Assembly (NCBI GenBank): GCA_934552825.1
Contig: CAKTEQ010000005.1
Span: 65,701 to 129,700, forward strand
Length of the DNA: 64,000 nt
From: an uncultured Oscillospiraceae bacterium
Lineage (GTDB): Bacteria > Bacillota > Clostridia > Oscillospirales > Oscillospiraceae
Direction: 5' to 3'
Numbering within the stretch: position 1 is the first letter of the stretch; each line of letters opens with the position of its first letter. The position numbers and the translations under genes are program-made. Positions 60,982-64,000 of the stretch are shown piece after piece. Under the pieces are notes generated by a model. The model did not search any database and was not told the origin of the DNA. It saw only the letters and a program-made list of their open reading frames with translations.

Positions 60982-61743
60982 ATGTTGTTTGATACCCACG
61001 CTCATTATGACGACGAACAGTTCGACGCTGACCGCCGCGAGCTGCTCTCCGGTCTTGGGGACAGGGGAGTCGGCCTCGTGCTGAACCCGGCTTCAAACAG
61101 AGCATCTGCGGAGAAAATAATGACCTATCTCCACGATTACCCCTTCCTCTATGCCGCCGTCGGCACCCACCCCCACGACGCGGAGGAGATGAAGGATGAG
61201 GACCTCGCCCGCTTCGAGGAGATGGCGCAGGACGATAAGGTGAAGGCCGTCGGGGAAATAGGTCTCGATTATTTCTATGATCTTTCTCCCCGCGATGTGC
61301 AGAAAAAACGCCTGCGGGACCAGCTGGCGCTGGCGGAAAACCTGCGCCTGCCCGTCATAATCCACGACAGGGAGGCCCACGAGGACACGCTTAATATTCT
61401 CCGGGAGTTCCCCCGGGTCACTGGCGTTGTCCACTGTTATTCCGGCAGCCCGGAGATGGCGCGGATACTGCTGGACATGGGGTACAGCCTGTCCTTCACC
61501 GGGGCGATAACCTTCAAGAACGCCCGCCGGGCGCTGGAAACTCTGGCGATAATGCCCCGGGAGAGGATAATGATAGAGACGGACTCGCCCTATCTCGCGC
61601 CCGTGCCATACAGGGGCAAGCGCAACGATTCCGGCTATGTGCACCTTGTGGCGGAGCAGATAGCCCGGACGCTGGAGCTGACGGAGCAGGAAGTGGAGCA
61701 GCTCACCTGGGACAACGGAAAGAGATTCTTTGGGATAGAATAA
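60982..61743 (+). CDS. TatD-family metal-dependent hydrolase (DNase)
   Basis: 253 residues. TIM-barrel metal site: H6 and H8 (FDTHAHYD), Glu in 'VGEIGLDYFYD' near 94, His in 'VIIHDREAH' and 'VVHCYSGS', Asp in 'IETDSPYLAP' near 200. Related enzymes are 3'-5' DNases and RNases acting in quality control. AAGGAGG about 11 nt before the ATG. Placed after metG with only a hairpin between, so possibly co-transcribed. Confidence 0.95.
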   Translation: MLFDTHAHYDDEQFDADRRELLSGLGDRGVGLVLNPASNRASAEKIMTYLHDYPFLYAAVGTHPHDAEEMKDEDLARFEEMAQDDKVKAVGEIGLDYFYDLSPRDVQKKRLRDQLALAENLRLPVIIHDREAHEDTLNILREFPRVTGVVHCYSGSPEMARILLDMGYSLSFTGAITFKNARRALETLAIMPRERIMIETDSPYLAPVPYRGKRNDSGYVHLVAEQIARTLELTEQEVEQLTWDNGKRFFGIE

Positions 61744-61766
61744 AGCAAAGGCTTTTTTGCGCATAA

Positions 61767-61800
61767 AAAACGGGAGCCGGGGAATTATCCCCGGCTCCCG
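61767..61800 (-). terminator. terminator of the SLH surface-protein gene
   Basis: CGGGAGCCGGGGA with its complement and 4-nt loop; read on the minus strand it ends in TTTTTT. It also lies just past the TatD stop. Confidence 0.85.
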
Positions 61801-61848
61801 CCGTGTTAGTCAACTATGAATATTCAGTTCCAGATTACTATATGTAAG

Positions 61849-64000
61849 TTAGGGCTGGGGAATCAGAGTTGCAACAACATATGCTGTGCCGATTGCGTAT
61901 TCGTTTACTGTATCAGCAACAACATAAACTTCAACTGCATACTCACCAGGAGTACCGACGCAAACAGGGATATCTGTCCATGTAGCGCCATCAACTACCT
62001 TATTGTCCTTGATGAACACAAGCTTGCTTGTGGGGAGCACACTCCACACAGCATTTTTAGTCTGGAGACCGTTATCCACCGTGTAGCCATAAGAGCAAGC
62101 GAATTCACTGTCTTCGATGAGTGTTGCCGTAATAACTACGCCATCAGCTGTGCGCTTTGTGATGTGATACAGGCCCTGATCCTCAAATGTGTCGAGCTGA
62201 CCCTGACCTCCAGCAACTGCAATAACACCCTTGCCATCAGCGGTGGGATATGTAGCAACATAGAGTCCGTTGCCGAGCAGATCAAATCTCGCAGGAGCAC
62301 CAGTTACGTATACATAGTCGTTGACAGCGAATGCAGTAGCTTCGGAGACAATGTAAACGAGGTCTGCGTAGTTATCGTTGTTCTTATCGATAGCAGCGAC
62401 ACAAGTGTGGTCAGAAGACAGTGCGGGCAGAGTTGCGTAGCCTGTATATACTGTCCACTTGTAGGAGCGAGCATCAGCACCCGTGCGAACGATGAACTTT
62501 GTCTGTGCATTTGCAAGGTAGGTTGCCTCGTCGCCCTTTACGAAATACTGATAGGGCTGGATAGCCTTACCTGCTTCGATGACATCTTCTGTTGCACCAT
62601 TGAATGTAAACAGAGTGTAAGCGCCTGTTGTTTCATCAACTGTATAAGTTACAACATTGTGCGCAAAATTCTCAACAAAGGAATTTGTTACGGTGTATGT
62701 AGTGCCTGCGCCAGCCTTGATTTTGTCAGCAGTCAGCACATCTGCGGGGACTGCAAGACCGTTTGTGTTAATGTTGACAGCAGCAACATTTACGACCTTC
62801 GTTGTGCCATCCTCGAAAACAAGCTGTGCTCTCAGCGCATTCTCAGAATAGGTGCCGTTTACATATGTGAGAGAGTCATAAATCTGCAGGAAGTTAATCT
62901 GAGCGTAGTTAACAGCCTGAGTAAAGTCTGCATATGCAATGTTGCCATACTGGTCGAGATAGAAAGTACCTGTCTGACCATAGAGAATGAAGTTAGCAGT
63001 TATAGCAGAATACAGGCATTCTGCGATGTGGTATGCTGTGCCGTTGATTGTCAGTGTGCAAGCTGCAGCGTCGAATGTTGTAACAACACCGGAAACAGTA
63101 TTTGTCACAACCTGTGCATCAATCCATGTTGCACCGCGCTCACGGTCAGGAGATGTAAATGTCACGATGCTGCCGGCGGTAACAGTACCTGTAACAGTAC
63201 CAGTATCTTCCTCAATACCAGCCTTTACATGAGAAGAGTAGATAACAATTGTTTCATCTACTTGACCATCAAAATCTGTGTCGAGGGCATACTCGGTATA
63301 TGCGCCTTTCAGAGCTGTTGCAGTGTGAGGTACGACCATAATAACCTTTGCAACATACTCAGGAATGCAAACGATAGTTACTGTTCTTGTAGCGGGATTT
63401 GCATAGAACTCTACAAGATTGCTGTAACCTGTGCAACTAGCCAGTGCACTGGCGTCAGCAGCGGTAACAGTTGCGCCTTCGTGTTTGATCGTGTAACCCT
63501 GAGCCTGATACGCAGCTACCATCTCAGAATATGCAGGAGCATCAATAGGTGTGTTGAATACCTGTGTTGCGGGATTTGTATAGAAGTAAAGCTGCTCAGA
63601 GGCATAAGCTGTGCCAGCGAAAACAACCTTGCTGTCGAAGCTCTTATTGTTGTTGAAATCTCTATACCAGCGTGTTGCGGGACGGCCATACATATCAAAT
63701 GTGCTCTCGCTTCTGAGCTTGAAGACCTTATAACCCATGGTGTCATCTGTGATAGTAGCAACTGCAACATACTTAGCAACAACGCCTGCAGTTGCAGACT
63801 GTGCATAGAAATAAGCGGATGCCGCATCTGTGTATGTTGCGAGCAGAACATCGTCAGATGTGTCGTCAGTGCCCATTGTATTGTACACATTATAGACATA
63901 TGTCTTTGCGCCTGCTGTGTAGTTCAGAGCGTTGAAAGCATACAGAGCGACCTGGTCACGTGTAGCTGTTGCGCGAACGTCAACTGTTGTGGGCAGGATG
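61849..64000 (-). CDS. SLH-domain surface (S-layer-type) protein, C-terminal part
   Basis: Partial: the frame is open past the right edge, so the start is missing. The first visible residues, about 'DVRATATRDQVALYAFNALN', are the end of an S-layer homology domain (ATRxQ-A-Lx-xxNAL pattern), which anchors proteins to pyruvylated wall polymer. About 670 further residues are Thr/Ala/Val/Tyr-rich beta repeats without cysteine clusters or catalytic motif ('ATIVCIPEYV', 'NPATQVFNTPIDAPAYSEM' and 'NPATRTVTIVC' recur as YANPAT-type motifs). It ends IPQP. Heavy codon bias (ACA, GCT, GTT) indicates an abundant surface protein. Confidence 0.82.
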   Translation of the reverse strand, partial: ILPTTVDVRATATRDQVALYAFNALNYTAGAKTYVYNVYNTMGTDDTSDDVLLATYTDAASAYFYAQSATAGVVAKYVAVATITDDTMGYKVFKLRSESTFDMYGRPATRWYRDFNNNKSFDSKVVFAGTAYASEQLYFYTNPATQVFNTPIDAPAYSEMVAAYQAQGYTIKHEGATVTAADASALASCTGYSNLVEFYANPATRTVTIVCIPEYVAKVIMVVPHTATALKGAYTEYALDTDFDGQVDETIVIYSSHVKAGIEEDTGTVTGTVTAGSIVTFTSPDRERGATWIDAQVVTNTVSGVVTTFDAAACTLTINGTAYHIAECLYSAITANFILYGQTGTFYLDQYGNIAYADFTQAVNYAQINFLQIYDSLTYVNGTYSENALRAQLVFEDGTTKVVNVAAVNINTNGLAVPADVLTADKIKAGAGTTYTVTNSFVENFAHNVVTYTVDETTGAYTLFTFNGATEDVIEAGKAIQPYQYFVKGDEATYLANAQTKFIVRTGADARSYKWTVYTGYATLPALSSDHTCVAAIDKNNDNYADLVYIVSEATAFAVNDYVYVTGAPARFDLLGNGLYVATYPTADGKGVIAVAGGQGQLDTFEDQGLYHITKRTADGVVITATLIEDSEFACSYGYTVDNGLQTKNAVWSVLPTSKLVFIKDNKVVDGATWTDIPVCVGTPGEYAVEVYVVADTVNEYAIGTAYVVATLIPQP

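Noticed and set aside
59860..61005. 381-codon minus-strand frame opposite metG
   Set aside because: Shadow of a strongly conserved synthetase gene.

Overview
The window looks like chromosome from a strictly anaerobic, moderately GC-rich clostridial Firmicute, most likely a butyrate-forming gut member of the Oscillospiraceae/Ruminococcaceae type. This is inference from gene content: a CIRCE-controlled groES-groEL operon, two butyrate kinases, thiolase, a 4-hydroxybutyryl-CoA dehydratase, pyruvate:ferredoxin oxidoreductase, reverse rubrerythrin with a PerR-like repressor, type III glutamine synthetase, an SLH-type surface protein, lipoprotein-type binding proteins, and A-rich GGAGG ribosome sites. 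No rRNA, tRNA, CRISPR array, complete insertion sequence or phage structural gene was seen.

Layout. 1-2.2 kb: groES-groEL with a perfect CIRCE operator. 2.2-5.7 kb: an unknown gene, a frameshifted LysR-type wreck, an intact LysR regulator and an OFA-like MFS carrier. 5.8-7.8 kb: recG. 7.9-17.2 kb: a notable paralogue array, with a 3' fragment of a solute-binding lipoprotein gene, two tandem butyrate kinases and four intact solute-binding lipoprotein genes, each with its own promoter and mostly its own terminator, and no permease or ATPase gene. A scar between copies 1 and 2 holds an alkylsulfatase-like remnant and an attenuator-like element. 17.4-21 kb: D-2-hydroxyacid dehydrogenase, PerR-like regulator, reverse rubrerythrin, second MFS carrier. 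21-25 kb: a duplicated PII-like protein translationally coupled to a duplicated DUF1538 membrane protein, a zinc-ribbon mini-gene divergent from a ribbon-helix-helix gene, and thiolase. 25.2-28.8 kb: pyrophosphatase-CYTH operon, then an SDR / 4-hydroxybutyryl-CoA dehydratase / Cys-rich small protein operon.

28.8-38.2 kb: a membrane-anchored TPR-LRR protein, a response regulator-histidine kinase-HtrA envelope-stress operon, prmA-sfsA and glnN. 38.2-46.6 kb (mostly minus strand): MarR regulator, tspO, a P-loop ATPase, thiI-cinA and nifJ. 46.9-56.7 kb: comM, a fifth intact binding lipoprotein divergent from a LysR gene, a PhlG/phloretin-hydrolase-like enzyme, DUF554, a third OFA-type MFS carrier, a membrane protein-patatin pair, an ECF S-component-like protein and two mini-genes behind an 18-bp palindrome. 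56.8-64 kb: prfB (no programmed frameshift), an alpha/beta hydrolase, metG, a TatD-family nuclease, and the C-terminal part of a large SLH surface protein running off the right edge.

How it fits together. NifJ makes acetyl-CoA, thiolase condenses it, 4-hydroxybutyryl-CoA dehydratase can feed crotonyl-CoA, and butyrate kinase recovers ATP from butyryl phosphate, so much of the window serves anaerobic acyl-CoA energy metabolism. The binding-protein array, three OFA-like carriers and three LysR genes point to scavenging of small organic substrates. Restricted codon use in groEL, the binding proteins, the dehydratase operon, rubrerythrin and the surface protein suggests these are highly expressed (inference).
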